Assembly: GCA_018136815.1 (NCBI GenBank)
Contig: CM030939.1
Coordinates: 2,178,808-2,242,807 of the forward strand
Origin: Isochrysis galbana
Taxonomy: Eukaryota; Haptophyta; Isochrysidales; Isochrysidaceae
Reading direction: 5' to 3'
DNA: 64,000 nucleotides
The position numbers and the translations under genes were made by a program. Positions 1 to 12,021 of the stretch are shown piece after piece (the stretch's first letter is position 1; each line of letters begins with the position of its first letter). The notes below the pieces were generated by a model that had not been told where the DNA came from, made no database searches, and worked only from the letters and a program-made list of their open reading frames with translations.

Positions 1-372
1 CTTCGAGCGGACGTATTCAGACATCCCGTGCTCATAGAGCGGCCAGATACTGCGGAGCGTACAATTGAGCCACTCAACGCCATCGGAGGTGGATGATGAG
101 TGAGTTCGAAAGGCCTCGGTGATCGCCTCGCGACGCAGCTCCTCCCAAGCGCACCCAAGCCGCCTCCGCTCGAGAGCGACGAGGAGCCAAAAGAGCGGTA
201 GAAGGTAGCACCAGTGCCATCCGCTCCCGCCAAGGGCAAATGCGAGAACGAGGACGAGGGCAGCGAGCCATGAGATTCCAGGCTCATACCTCGGCTCGAG
301 TGAGTCGTACTTCACGCTACCGAGCGGCCGCTCAAGCCGAACGGAGGAGGCGGGCGCCGCGCTGTCGCTCAT
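1..372 (-). CDS. SMP-domain (extended synaptotagmin/tricalbin-like) protein, 5' part only
   Basis: Reading the minus strand from the ATG at 372 gives an open frame of 124 codons that runs off the left edge, so this is the N-terminus of a longer gene. Residues 31-68 form a hydrophobic hairpin (WLAALVLVLAFAL, then CYLLPLFWLLVAL), and residues 99-121 read VEWLNCTLRSIWPLYEHGMS. That layout is the entry to an SMP domain in E-Syt/tricalbin/plant SYT proteins: an ER membrane hairpin followed by V-E-W-L-N and I-W-P-x-Y. Such proteins tether the ER to the plasma membrane and move glycerolipids between them. C2 domains would be expected beyond the window edge and cannot be seen. The first ATG was chosen because GC-rich, stop-containing sequence lies upstream. 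Confidence 0.72.
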   Translation of the reverse strand, partial: MSDSAAPASSVRLERPLGSVKYDSLEPRYEPGISWLAALVLVLAFALGGSGWHWCYLLPLFWLLVALERRRLGCAWEELRREAITEAFRTHSSSTSDGVEWLNCTLRSIWPLYEHGMSEYVRSK

Positions 373-475
373 CCCCACCCTCACGCCACCCACCCACCAC
401 CACCCACTAAAAGGTCATATTCCTTGTAAATTATAGTCTTGTAAAAGGTCTCGTTGGCTAGCATCCCTAGCCACA
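373..475. other. Short intergenic spacer
   Basis: Probable upstream region of the SMP gene. It contains CACC-type short repeats and an AT-rich patch (about 410-440). No promoter element is recognised. Confidence 0.3.
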
Positions 476-553
476 TACAGTATGGGTGCACCATTAAGAA
501 ACCCTACCATTAAGAAAGCTTAACATGATTTTGGCCGCCGACTCGCTAAGAAA

Positions 554-584
554 CTGGGGGTCGAGCCTCAGGCTCGACCCCCAG
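554..584. repeat. Perfect 14-bp-stem hairpin
   Basis: CTGGGGGTCGAGCC and GGCTCGACCCCCAG are exact reverse complements separated by TCA. The hairpin lies between two TAAGAAAC motifs inside the TIR element. Confidence 0.85.
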
Positions 585-1182
585 CTAAGAAACCCCGCCT
601 AAGAAACACGCCCCCCCCGGGGGGGGGAGGGCTTGGGGCTTGGGCAGGGTGGCAGGGCCGCGCATGTAGCAGCCGGTCCGCCTATGGCATTTAGTCCGCT
701 TACCTACAGTCCGCTCGCCGCCCGGCCGAGATCGCCTGGAAGAGAGTCGGCTGTCGGCTGTCGTTCGTCTGGAGCAGCCGCGAGCGCCACCCTCTTCCTC
801 TTTGTCCTTGGTTGTTGCGATGACTGTTGCGCCTGCTTTCTGCTTTCGGGGCTCATTGGGAGGGGGGGGGAGGCGGAGGAGGCGGAGGAGGCGGAGGAGG
901 AGGAGGAGCGGGGGCAAAAGCAGGCTCAGACGCACTTTGAGGGCTGTGCCCCAACCCCGTCAGACTCCACAGCTCCTCCACCTGCTACAGAAGCGCCCCT
1001 GCCACAGGCAAGCCCATTGCCCGTCGCATCGTAGCCACATCATCGGCCAATTGCCCACCGGGAGGGGTGCCGAAGAGCTCCCTGAGCCCGAGAGCCATGG
1101 CGACAAGCGAGGGCATTCCGCGGGGCGGTGGCGGTGGGGGGGTGGGGCGCGGGGGCGGAGAGGGAGGGAGGGGGAGGGAGGG

Positions 1183-1449
<267 letters not shown>

Positions 1450-1601
1450 GCGTAAGAAACAAGAAACCACCCCCCAGCGGCCAGCGGCTTTGACCGGGAT
1501 AAGAAACTCGAGATAAGAAACCTCCCGGGCGGAGCCCGAGGGGACAAGAAAGCTTTAGAAGCTTTTCACTCCTGTTTTCTTAATGGTGCACCCATACTGT
1601 A

Positions 1602-4600
1602 CACCGGACGAGCCAACCGAACACACCCCCATCGCGGGGGAGGGGCTCCGATGCCGATGAAGGCTACGGTCCATCAGCACTAGGATTAAACTAGGACAAC
1701 AAGAAAACTCTGACACTCCCACTCCCTCATCGCCGAAGGCGAATCCCTATTTCTCCGCCTCTTTCAAGACTCTTTCCCATTTCCCATCCGAAATACTAGG
1801 GATATAGGGATAGGCTATGGATAGGGCGGTCAATCACAAACAGTGATTTAAACTACTAACATTGGGGGGGGGGGGGCTGCATTTTTTGACCGTCCCCCCA
1901 AGCCCATAAAAACTCCTTGGGGCTTGGGGGCTTACCTGCCTCCACGAATTAAATGATTATAATGTTAGATCTATATCTATATCCTAGCCAACCCCACTAA
2001 CTAGCTAATAGCGCTAATTGGACACAAAACCTTTCAGCTTTCAGTCCCGGAATCCCGCCATGCCTGACGAGCCAGGTGTCCGAGTGGTACCGGGGGGAGG
2101 GGGCACTACCCCCTCCCCTCGGTATTTGTCCTCCGCCCCAGTGCACGCACCGACCTTGCGCACCCCAGCACCCAACACAACCTCTCCTCGAGGCCACGAT
2201 GGGGGAAACCCCCAAAACCCCTTTCCCTTTCCCTTTCGGGTAAAACAACGCGGGGGGGGGGGGGGGGCACTCGTGAATCTAGGTGTCCAGAAAGCTAAAC
2301 TCTAAACTCTAAACTCCCTCGTCAGAGCTCAGAGCGAGTGGCCGCGGCGAGCCGCGGCCCTTCCTTCCTCCCGCCTCCCGTCTCTGGCGCCCCCCATCTT
2401 CTTTTATTTACCTAAACGGGGCAAGAAAATACGTTAGCGCCGGAGGGGGGAACTGCCGCTCCCCCCTCCCCTCTCTCTTCCCTCTTCCTCCTCTCTTCCC
2501 TGCGGCGGGGGCCCATGGCGCGCACTTGCGGCGGCCCCCACTTCAGGTCCCCAGATGGCCTGCAGGGGCCTAAGAGCACATCAGCTCAGGGCTCAGGGGG
2601 CAGGTGAGGCTGGGGCATGGCCCTGGCCCCTCCTGCTGCCTCTCCCTCGTTGGTCGTTGGTGCCTCTTGGGCTGCTTTCCCGCTACGGTAAAGCCCATGC
2701 GACCCATACATAGCACGACTTCTAATACTAATACCTCAGAATTTCACGTTTCACGTTTCGAGTTTCGAGTGTGCACACACACCCATGAGCACCTACACAA
2801 AAAATAATAAGGGGCGTGAGAAAGTGTGATGTCTGTGCACGTCGCAGACCATTGTCGGTACAAAATCGAACAGTTGAGGTATTAATTAAGTATGAAAGTT
2901 GTCCATGCTCCATGCAGTCTTATTACAACTTGCTATGCAACCATTTCGTCGTGCAGGCACAAGCACAAGGTGGAATTACACGTCAGAGAGGGCCTCCTCT
3001 GCCTTACGCTTTTGCGTACAAACTGACTCCTCCACAAAGCCCACCGCAGACACCCCATACACATACACGTCCTGAATCTGTGCGACTGAACACGCACGAG
3101 GGATGCTTGCTTCGTTGGCCTTTCTCCGTCCGGACCAGCGCCCTCACGCACCCTGTGCGTGTGCACCACCGCTTCTCCCTGCCACCCTTCTTGCCGACAA
3201 AAGTTTTACAAATGTTTCTGCCGTATGAGGGTGGAGGGTGGCCCTCCCAAGCCTCCCAAGTTTGCCCGTCGGCCTCCAGCAGCTTGCAACCTCCCGCGCA
3301 GCCCGTCGACCGTGCACATCGTCGTCGCCCCTTCATCTGCCGCCGCCTTTGCTGCCTCGGCGGCCTCGGCGTCGTGCAGGTCGTGCAAACGACATAGCAG
3401 CGCCGTGTTGGTGGCCTACTTCCCGCGCTGCACGCAGAGCCACACGCAGCGGGGGTGGGGAAGCGCCCCGGGTAGCCGCTTCAGCCGCGCTACCACACCC
3501 ATCCACTCCCTGGACCTCCACCCCCATGGATCACCGAATTCCCATGACCCATACATGGAGCGAAGGCCTGCAGAGGCGGGCAGGTGGACAGCCAGCGCGG
3601 CCGCCACTCGCCGTCTCGCGCCAGAGTTAGAGTTAGAAAACCTTTAGAACCACCTAAAGCCCTGTTTGACCGCCCTCTATGTTCAGGATTTTTGACCATC
3701 TCAACTACAACTATTGCATCATGCCACAGAAGACCGACGAGCGGCAGCATGAAGAGAACGTCGAAGAGAACGATCGTCAACGGTGTGCACGGTGACCAGG
3801 GCTTGATTGTTGATTGGCGTCAAAAGCAACAAGAAACACGCATCAACAATCTCGACGTACGACCGCATGCGGCATGCGAGACCAACATACGTAGACCTCA
3901 TAACTTCCCAATGTAGTTTACATTGATCGGAGAGAGGTTGACCAAGATAAAGACACTCATGACGGCGTATGAAGATGACGACTTACGAGGATGCGTTCAA
4001 GAAAGATGCGCAGTGTAGGACTTCAATCCAAAGTTTGTTCGGCGCATTGCGGAACACCGAGTGTGTGTACGCCCTAGGTTTATCAAGAGAATCATGGTGT
4101 AGAAACTCGATGCCGTCGCAAGTGGGAGACAAGGAAAGGTGCATACAATGTGCCATCACTCTTTGCATTATGCTACTACGCCCGCAGCTGGCATTCGGTG
4201 CAAAAGCAAGCAACACGTGTCGAATGCGCAGAGCTTGGCGATTTCGATGGCGTCATTCATATATGCGTGGGACTCTGACATATGAGTAGGAGTTGAAATT
4301 GGGAGAAATACAGCTGCGAATAGGTCGAAAAGCGACGGGCAAGTTGACAAAAAACCAGCATGCCGTATGTTATGTAGCAGAAGAAACTCAGCGCCTGCGG
4401 AGGGATATTTAGTAGAGATGATATCAACTGCGCAGTTGGAGTGAAGAACTTGATGGCAACCCCTGCGTTTGCATAGTTTCGTCACAATAAAGAGCTTGCG
4501 AGGAGAACTAGCGCCCTTCAACTTGGCATGGGTTGGCGAGGGCACAGGTGCCCTGGAAGACTATATTGGAGCAGCTTGAAGCGAACCGAGGCAGCTCAAC

Positions 4601-4763
4601 CATGGGAGCACTCCAAGTGGTGCATCCCGTTGGTGGTGCGCTCGTTTTCAATCGCCAAAAAGAATGCTCGCAGCGTGCTCTTCTTCGTCAAGTCTCAATA
4701 ATGACTTCGAGTGATGGCAGCATACGACAGTTCTCACGATCGCAATGATGATAGTAACACATG
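1602..4763. other. Intergenic region without a recognisable gene
   Basis: About 3.1 kb. It contains G-runs near 1863 and 2250, a CT/C-rich block around 2400-2510 and several short open frames with no family resemblance or repeat structure. The part nearest 4763 may hold 3' UTR or undetected downstream exons of the neighbouring Zn2Cys6 gene, because a possible donor (CAA followed by GTGCGT) lies just before that gene's stop. Confidence 0.35.
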
Positions 4764-5909
4764 TCACTGAGGAAGATGACGCACTTGCGCCTGGGACTGC
4801 AACATCATTTGTGACTGCAGGTGCGGTGCCGCCTGCATTTGTGGCTGAGGCTGCAGCTGCAGTTGTGATTGCGGCTGCATATGCATATGCATCTGCCCCT
4901 GGGACTGCATGCGCGCTTGCGGGTTCATCCGCGTGGACATTTGAACGAGTTGGTGTGCAGGAGATGGTGAAGATCCGATGGAAGGGGAGTTACTAGCCAT
5001 CTGCATTCCTTGTGGTAATGCCCCTCGATCATAGGTCATCCCTTGCATTCCATTGAAAGACAGTTGCTGCTGCGACTGCTGCTGGTAGAACTGGCCGTCC
5101 GCAGGCTGCTGCTGCATTACCGGTATATACTGACTCTGACGGGAAGACACGCCCTGCGGGGGGAACATGCTCATCGTACTTTGCGCATCTTGCCGAGTCA
5201 TTGCATGCGACGCACTCGACATCATGCTGTTGGAGTCTTGCAGTGATGTGTTGGCGGCCATCATGGGCGCCGACTGCATGACCGCCCCAGAATACAACGA
5301 TTGTGAGGAGCCGTCAGAGGCGCTATGCTGTCCCATAATATTACCCATGGCGACTCCCATCGGCGCGCCCATGGGGTGGTGGCCTTGCATGCCAATGGTG
5401 CTGGGGCCATAGAAGGCCATGAGAGCGGGGTCTTGCATCATGTCTGGTTGAACGAACATCATCGGATTCATGGCCCCGGGGAAGGATCCGGGAGGCAGAG
5501 CACAACCCATAGCGCTGAGAGCGCCGTATGGTGAGAAGGCCTCGCTCATATCCATCGGGAGCCGATGGCGAGCTAGGCCTAGGTGTGGTGAGGGGCGACG
5601 ATTGTGTATGCGTGGAATGCATTGGCGGTTCCGCTCGACGCAGTTGAGGCATGCGCCGCCATCGAGCATCGTGCAGCGAAGCTTGCGTTCCCAGCAGGAC
5701 ATACAGGCCGCCCGGCAGCGCTTGCGCTCGCCCGAAGGATTCGGATTCGTATCTGGTGGAGCATCAAGCTTGGTTCCGTGCTTCTCTGGCTTGTTGGCCA
5801 CCACTGCGGACGCAGGCTCGGCATCTGAAGATCCACCTTCCTCGGAGATCTCATCCTGGCGTTGCTTCCTCTTGCTCCCACCGTAGCGGTCATCCGTCTC
5901 GATGGCCAT
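4764..5909 (-). CDS. Zn(2)-Cys(6) binuclear cluster transcription regulator
   Basis: 381 residues from the ATG at 5909. The frame is open for another 151 codons upstream, but that stretch is low-complexity Pro/Ser/Arg from G-tracts, so the Met heading MAIETDDRYGG was chosen. After an acidic/lysine-rich N-terminus the protein has C-x2-C-x6-C-x7-C-x2-C-x6-C (from ACMSCWERKLRC to CVERNRQC), the exact spacing of the zinc cluster typical of fungal Gal4-type regulators and also found in some algae and other protists. The basic WERKLRC loop would contact DNA. The C-terminal half is rich in Met, Gln, Ser and Pro with glutamine runs and an MHMHM stretch, as in activation domains. No fungal middle-homology region is seen. 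Expected role: nuclear sequence-specific regulator, targets unknown. Confidence 0.78.
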   Translation of the reverse strand: MAIETDDRYGGSKRKQRQDEISEEGGSSDAEPASAVVANKPEKHGTKLDAPPDTNPNPSGERKRCRAACMSCWERKLRCTMLDGGACLNCVERNRQCIPRIHNRRPSPHLGLARHRLPMDMSEAFSPYGALSAMGCALPPGSFPGAMNPMMFVQPDMMQDPALMAFYGPSTIGMQGHHPMGAPMGVAMGNIMGQHSASDGSSQSLYSGAVMQSAPMMAANTSLQDSNSMMSSASHAMTRQDAQSTMSMFPPQGVSSRQSQYIPVMQQQPADGQFYQQQSQQQLSFNGMQGMTYDRGALPQGMQMASNSPSIGSSPSPAHQLVQMSTRMNPQARMQSQGQMHMHMQPQSQLQLQPQPQMQAAPHLQSQMMLQSQAQVRHLPQ

Positions 5910-7380
5910 GGGGGAGGGGAGAGAGTGGGAGGGAGAGCTCTCCGCTGAGGCGGAAGCGAGGGCGTGGGGGACAAAGCGAAAAGGGGAATGGGGGCGGGGG
6001 GTGGGGGGGGGGCGATGAGGGGCGGAGGCCGTCAAAGTCCGAGAAAGGAGACTTCGGGAGCGGGGAGGTCCCCCGCGCGGGGGGGGGGAAGGGTCGACGC
6101 GAGCCACCGGCAGGAAGGGGGGGGAAGGGGGGAAGGGGGGGAAGGGGGGGGGGGGGGGGGGAAGGCAGAGAAACTCGCACACCGGCCCGCACGGGGGGAG
6201 ACGCTCGAGCCCAAAAGCTGAGAAGGTGTGGATCTCCAAAGATGGGAGCCGCCACTGTTGCCTCTCGAGGAGATTGCGAGCCCGCGGCGGTCGTCCTCGC
6301 TCCGTCATCGAATGGAATCGCGCGGCTGCTGCGACTCGCCCGAGGATCATTGGCTCCGACACACCTCGCCACTCGGTCCTCCTTTGACTGCCAGCAGCCT
6401 CCTGATTTCTGGCTCATTGTTTGTGATGAAAGGAGGAGAGGGCGCCTCCACCACGGCGCTCCAATTGCTTCGACTCCATCATCAACCTTCTCGAATCTCA
6501 GCGCTACCCGCAGAAGATGCGGACCCGTTGCCGAAAGCGCGCCGGGGGGTAGAAGGGTGGACCCCCCCCCCTCCCCCCCAAGGCGGCTCGGGGCTCGGCT
6601 CCTTCTCATGAGCAGCAGTAAGGATAGACTGCCGACCGCAGTGCCGGCGTGCCGGCGCCCTTCTGGAGGATGGCACTCAGATTGGAAGCCACAATCGTCG
6701 GCTTCAATCTCGCTCGAGCTCCCGGCCACCGACCGGGACCGGCGGTTGCTTCACAGTAAAACGGGCGACGGCGCTGCGACCAGTAAAGGAATCCCAGCGG
6801 CGTGGAAAGCTGTGCCCACGACGATGGCGGAAGCCGGTGCAAACTCCCTGAATCGCTGGGTGAAGGGTCCATTCTGTCGTTGGTAAAGCCGGAGGAGGGG
6901 GAAGTCTCGCGAGCCTCGAGCTTTTCGTGATGCGTCCTCGCTCTCTCTCTCGGAGGCGTTGTATGGCGTCTAACTCGATTCTCTGTCACGCCGGATGCAC
7001 CCTGCAACGCGCGGACAGTACTGTGAGCGCGACACTCCTTCTCTTCTTCTCTAAATGCTCTTCTGCATTGTTCCAGTCACGAGCGATACTTTAGATACAA
7101 GCGAAAAAAAACCGTTATTCGGAGTATTGGAAACAGGTGCTACACCACAGCTGTTTTGTACCGTGGCTCAGGGGGGGGGGCTTCACGAGAAGTATTGGAC
7201 TCAAAACACGAGAAAAACAAGCGAAGTGATTTTCGGCCGAGGCGTTGCTTCCCCACCCCCGCCCCCCTCTCCCCCCCTCCCATCGCGCGATGGCGCGCGG
7301 GGTGGGGGACAGAGGTCGGGAGCACGGTAAAATCGGCTCGTTGGCCAGCTTCCCTTTTTCTTTTCCACTTCTTCAGGTTG
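5910..7380. other. G/C-tract-rich upstream region
   Basis: Upstream of the Zn2Cys6 gene, with runs of G up to about 18 nt near 6120-6165 and C/G runs near 6560 and 7170. Both strands carry long open frames, but only as low-complexity Gly/Arg or Pro/Ser peptide. No conserved domain is seen. Confidence 0.4.
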
Positions 7381-7607
7381 AATTCCTACGTGTGAAACAC
7401 AGTCAAACTTAGAAATAAAACAGAAAAAACAGTATGTATTTTGCCGTTGAAAAAAAACAAAGAAAAACAATTGTAAAAAACAGATGTGCGGGGTGCGGGG
7501 GGGGGGGGGGGGGGGCGCCGCCCGAAAGAAACAATGAAAAACATATGACATATGTTTGGGGCCTCCAAAAAAAATTGTTCCTGTGTTTCACATGTAGGGT
7601 AGAATTC
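7381..7607. mobile_element. Small element with imperfect terminal inverted repeats
   Basis: GAATTCCTACGTGTGAAACA at 7381-7400 is answered by the reverse complement of 7581-7607, which reads GAATTC..CCTACATGTGAAACACAG with a few extra bases. The 227-bp unit between them is A-rich with a long G-run at 7497-7515 and has no coding potential. It resembles a MITE. No target duplication is obvious. Confidence 0.5.
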
Positions 7608-8635
7608 GTTGTAATTGTAATTGTAAAGCGAAGCACGAAGCACCGTGTGGTTGGTGACCCACGGAGGGGTGTGGACTGCAGCTGTGCTGAGGGTGGGAAG
7701 GAAATCCTAGTTGGGCTGTAAGTACTGATATTAGTACTGATGCATTATAGTATTAGCTCCCCAGGAGCTGATGTACTGATGTTAGTGCCTAGGCTGCCAA
7801 TTCAAAAATAAAACTGAAAACAAAACTCCGGAGCGGGAACGAGCCCCCGCGAACAAGCGCCAAAGGCGCGCCCGCCTGCTCCCTCCCCCCCATCTCTCCT
7901 GCTAGCTGCCCACCCCCCACCACCTTGGACCTTGGCCTCTTGGCCTCTTCACATGCACCTTCCAACTCCAACTCCTGCTCTCTGTTTGTTTGCGCTGCCC
8001 TCCCCTTTACGCGCGCGCCACGCGCTGCACGCTGAACACCCCCCAGTAAGTATAAGTATAATAATAGATAATAGCGATACTAGAAGTTGTAATAGGTGTG
8101 TAAGCTGATATTAGTACTAGTGTAAGTACCGATGTAAGTGTAAGCTCAAAACCACCGTAAGCTTACGGACTGACAGCCCAACTTGGAAGGAAATGTAACA
8201 TGTTCTGTACGAGGCGAGCGCGTGATTCGGCGCCGCGGCATGCGAGGGGAGGGACCGGGACGAGGGGGCTCCAAGGCCGGCGGGCAGGCCGCAGGAGCAT
8301 GCTCCACAGGATGGGTCGGAAGGGGGGGGGAAGAGGTCAGACATGAACACGAAGGGGTGCACGCGAGAGACTCGATGCGACAGAGAAGCTGGAGAAAGAA
8401 ACACGCGGGGAACTGAACATTGAGGGAAACGAGGCGAACACTAACATAACCGGGGCGGGGGGAAGGAAGGGGAAGATGGACGGAAGAGGAGGGCGCGGAA
8501 GGGGAGCGCCCTCCGAGGGGGAACGTGCCCGACGGAAGGGGAAGAGGAACAAGGGAGGAGCCGCGATCACATAAGAGAGAGGGAAGGAACGGATCGCGGG
8601 AATGAACATACACTCCGGGAATGGGAAAGATCAAA
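7608..8635. other. Intergenic region, no gene recognised
   Basis: Contains short AT-rich GTAAGTA/TGATATTAGTACTGAT-type direct repeats (7715-7790 and 8040-8155), then a purine-rich plus strand. No coding sequence is supported. Confidence 0.35.
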
Positions 8636-9547
8636 GCTGTACATGATTCAAGTCACGACTATAGTCAGACGCATAGTCAAGCTCCCATGGTATGACTAGT
8701 AGTCAATAGTCAGAGGGCTATCTATGACTAGTAGTCAATAGTCAGAGGCTATGGCATGTCTTGACTATGCTAGTCAGGGGGCCGACTTGACTACGACTAG
8801 AGCAGCGCGACTATAGTCACTGCCTGCCTGCGCAAGCGCGCGAGCAAAGCGCTAAAGCAGGGCAGAGCGCGCTGCACGCCGCCTGTCGATCAATGCCAAC
8901 GCATTGCGGGTTGCGGAGCCACATATACTAAACTGCGCAATGATCGAGCGGCTCGAGGTCAAGTATGCGCGCACGACAATAGCCTGTATATAATACTATA
9001 CTAGCACAATGGAATTGGATCCATCGTCCGAGACAATGCTACCATCAGTCACTCTCGCTCTCCACACCCACACCGCTCAGGCACCCAACAGTCCCATCCC
9101 CATCATCATCATCTTCAAACATCTCATACACACCTTCTTGCTGCCCATCAATGGGGGCATCCTCCCGAACAGTGGCTAGCCCCAGAGTGCTCTCCTCCCA
9201 CGCCCCAAGACGCCCTCCCACGCCATACTTGCTCACATACAAGTCGGAGGGGGGCGTAAGGGGGGGGGGGGGCGTTTCGGGGTTTCGGCTTTCCCCTCCC
9301 TCCAAATAAACAAAAAACGGCGAAAAGAATTAAAATTAGATTAACATCAAGACACAATATCTATATACCCATATGACTATAGTCTGATCATAGTCAGTGA
9401 TTCAAGCTCCCATGCTATGACTAGTAGTCAATAGTCAGAGGGCTATGCATGACTAGTAGTCTATAGTCAGAGGCTATGGTGTGACTATGACTGCATAGTC
9501 AAGGCCCATAGAATGACTAAGATTGAATCACTTGAATCATGTACAGC
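8636..9547. mobile_element. TIR element with palindromic GACTAGTAGTC arrays
   Basis: GCTGTACATGATTCAAGT (8636-8653) is exactly inverted at 9530-9547. Just inside each end lies a 100-150 bp block (8646-8800 and 9370-9525) packed with GACTATAGTC, GACTAGTAGTC and AATAGTCAGAGG units; the two blocks are direct copies of each other. The inner 0.55 kb has no long conserved open frame. GGGAAAGAT occurs 4 bp outside the left end (8623-8631) and 3 bp outside the right end (9551-9559), a possible 9-bp target duplication if the true ends are slightly wider. Non-autonomous; superfamily unassigned. Confidence 0.68.
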
Positions 9548-9559
9548 CCTGGGAAAGAT

Positions 9560-11244
9560 GGGGAGAGCTGGCGGAGCGAGTCCGAACGGTGAAGGGGAGC
9601 CAGCGACCTAAAACCTAAAATTGGAACGGGCGGGCTTGCTGCGCCCCCCCTACCCGCAACACCCCCCCCCACTGCGAGAACAGATAGGGGAAGGGGCCGG
9701 CGCGAGCAGTGCCAAATAGGAGGGGAGGGGGGAGGGGGGCGAATGCGAGCGTGACGTCGGGAACGGGATTCACCGACGATCCCGAGACGGGCGGGAAGAC
9801 GAGCCAGCGTGAGGAACGGGTGGGGAAGAAAACGCCGAGAGAAGCGAAGAGAAGATAGACGGGGCGAGCGAAGGGGGCGGAAGTTGATCGCGTATGCGAC
9901 AGGAGCGTGGGAGAGGCAGGGGGGGCCAGGGGCTGAGCCCCAGCCTCCACTGCCCCCTGAGCCGCCCTGGCTGGCCCTCTGGGAGCCCCCAAAGGACCCC
10001 TGAGAGCAGGCCGTGGCGCGCCGAATGGCGACGCGCCCCACAGTGGCTTTCGCTCCCGTGTTCATTATGTGTTGTCGCTTGTTTACGTTAGAAAGTGGTG
10101 CGGCGTGTCTCCGTACGCACACCAACAGCCGTCGTAGCGCTCTGCGATCGAAGCCATGCCATGACCCCTCGTAACCTTGAGCCCCCAGTGCCTTGTGTGC
10201 GGTCTCTCGCTTGAAACCACCCACTAGAGATTGACTCAGCCTGTTCCCATGGGCCATGGGCCCAACACCAACACCAAGACCGCAAGACCGCCCTCTGCAC
10301 CGCCAAATCCTAATCCGCCCTCGCCGCCGTGCGCGGACCCCGCTACCACTGCACCATTGCCCAAAACTTCCCAAGGATCCAAAGTCGATAGGCCGCCTTC
10401 TACGGGCGCGTGGGTATGCCAAGGATGGAGTCTCAGGAGCCTTACCCCCAGGATCCTGGGGTCAGTCCATCTCCACACGCCTCTCCCATTTGAGAACTGA
10501 GTATAAACTCAATTAGCCCCACCAACTGGGAGAAACGATTGAATATCCTTATTAGAACTAACATGGTTGGTGAAGCAGACAAACACCAACGTCAACACAG
10601 AAAATTCTGTTCCCTCACTTCAAACACTGGTCAACTGGACACCGACGCTCGTCTCCTTGGCACCCACACCCTATGAGCCATTCGGGTTTCACGCAAGGCT
10701 TTGGGCGCCCGTATGGCCGGAAGGTGTCCTAAACTGCTGGTCCATACATGCCAGAGGCCTTCCGATAGCACCAGGCACGCATAGCCGCCGCAGGCGGCCA
10801 TCAAACACTCACAGCCGAGAGCAGGTCTCTGCGCGGAGAGGTGCCAGGCAAATCCGTACATGCCATCAACGACATTTGCGGACCCTTCAGGTGGGCGCCT
10901 TGATGGCGAAAGAGTCGCCTTACGACCTCCTTCGGACAGATCGACCGCCCTTCTCCCTCTGGCCGTGCCCCTTTCGGCCCCATGCCCTTCTGATCGTCTC
11001 GCGCAGCCCATCTGGAGGGCCCTTCCCCAACTCCGCCGCATCTGCACAAGGCGGTGCGATGGCGCGCCGTGCGCGCGGGCGGAGACACCCACACATTGGC
11101 CTCTCCACCGGCCACACAGCGCATCAGAGCGCCCACAACAGCCACCAGGCCCCATGACAGCTGGAGGAGCCGGACGGCCGCGGCCCCACTCCATCCCCCG
11201 CGGCGGCAATCCTCTCTATTCGAGGGGCGTGAAACCGTTGCGCC
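9560..11244. other. Intergenic region without a supported gene
   Basis: Long open frames exist on both strands, but they are Arg/Pro/Gly-rich and mirror one another across strands, as expected of GC-rich non-coding sequence. The last few hundred bases should hold the promoter and 5' UTR of the MYCBP-like gene. Confidence 0.35.
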
Positions 11245-12021
11245 ATGGCGTCAGAGGTGGCCGCGCTGCCTATGGAGAACCTGACCGGAGAGCTCGACAC
11301 GATGGAAGAGGCGGAATTCCGATCATATGTAGTGAGATCGAAGGCTGCGGAAGAGATCATTAAGGTAGTCGTCGGTCTTTCAGAGTCGAATGCCCGACCC
11401 CAGAATCCGAGCAAGTTCCTTCGCAGCATGTTTGACGCAGAGCTCAAGCTCACTGATGAGCCCAAGGAGGATGTCGAAGCGATCCTTGAGGAGAACAGGT
11501 CCCTCAAGCAACAGATTGCTGAGCTCAGCGGACGAGTCGCGGAATTTCGCCGTAAGATCCCCCCGGGTGAGCTCACGCTCAGCAGAATCACCCTGCTCAA
11601 TGTTCCTGAGCGTCAGGGCCAAGATGCCTCGTGTGATGGTAAATTCTACGCACGCGTCGAGCTTCTTTCGTACGCTTCAGCGGGTCAGCCACCTGCCATT
11701 GCTCGGACTGGTACCTTAGCGATCGCTGGCGAAGTAATGTTCGAGGAATATCTGAGGCTTCCTTTGCCTGCGATGCGAGACGCAAGCCTTGCCCCGGAGC
11801 TCCGTATAACTCTATGGGATGGTGAGGACACGACGGAGGGCTCAGAACCATTGGCGTCGTCTACGTTTGCCCTCCCAGATAGAAACTCGGGTGAACTTGT
11901 CGACGTTGCGATGACGTCGTCGGTGGCGGATGGATGTCTATTGCATCTGACCTTCGAGATAGGTGCACTCTCTCAGCAAGATGATGATAGCCAAGAGCGG
12001 CAAGCTGAAGAGCAGGGCTAG
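11245..12021 (+). CDS. MYCBP (AMY-1)-like domain fused to a C2-like domain
   Basis: 258 residues, no intron needed. Residues about 22-100 match the c-Myc-binding protein/AMY-1 family: EAEFRSYVVRSKAAEEIIKV, then PSKFLRSMF, an acidic linker and the helix EAILEENRSLKQQIAEL, equivalent to MYCBP's FRRYLEKSGV, ALDFLK and EAIVEENKKLKAKLA. MYCBP is about 100 residues, so the rest is an added module: residues 108-240 are beta-rich (FYARVELLSY, LRITLWDGED, LLHLTFEIGAL) with a C2-sandwich rhythm. In other organisms MYCBP-type proteins bind A-kinase anchoring proteins and occur in cilia; that role is only an inference here. The C2-like half lacks an obvious set of calcium-binding aspartates. The first ATG after a stop-rich leader was used as start. 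Confidence 0.6.
   Translation: MASEVAALPMENLTGELDTMEEAEFRSYVVRSKAAEEIIKVVVGLSESNARPQNPSKFLRSMFDAELKLTDEPKEDVEAILEENRSLKQQIAELSGRVAEFRRKIPPGELTLSRITLLNVPERQGQDASCDGKFYARVELLSYASAGQPPAIARTGTLAIAGEVMFEEYLRLPLPAMRDASLAPELRITLWDGEDTTEGSEPLASSTFALPDRNSGELVDVAMTSSVADGCLLHLTFEIGALSQQDDDSQERQAEEQG

Noticed and set aside
8640-9545. CRISPR-like repeated units
   Set aside because: Units are palindromic and irregularly spaced without unique spacers, and the host is eukaryotic; it is a transposon end structure.
9517-10422. 301-residue minus-strand open frame
   Set aside because: Arg/Gly/Ser-rich, no domain, crosses the end of a TIR element; typical of GC-rich non-coding DNA.
10567-11209. Overlapping open frames on both strands before the MYCBP-like gene
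   Set aside because: Low-complexity, mutually mirrored, no family resemblance.
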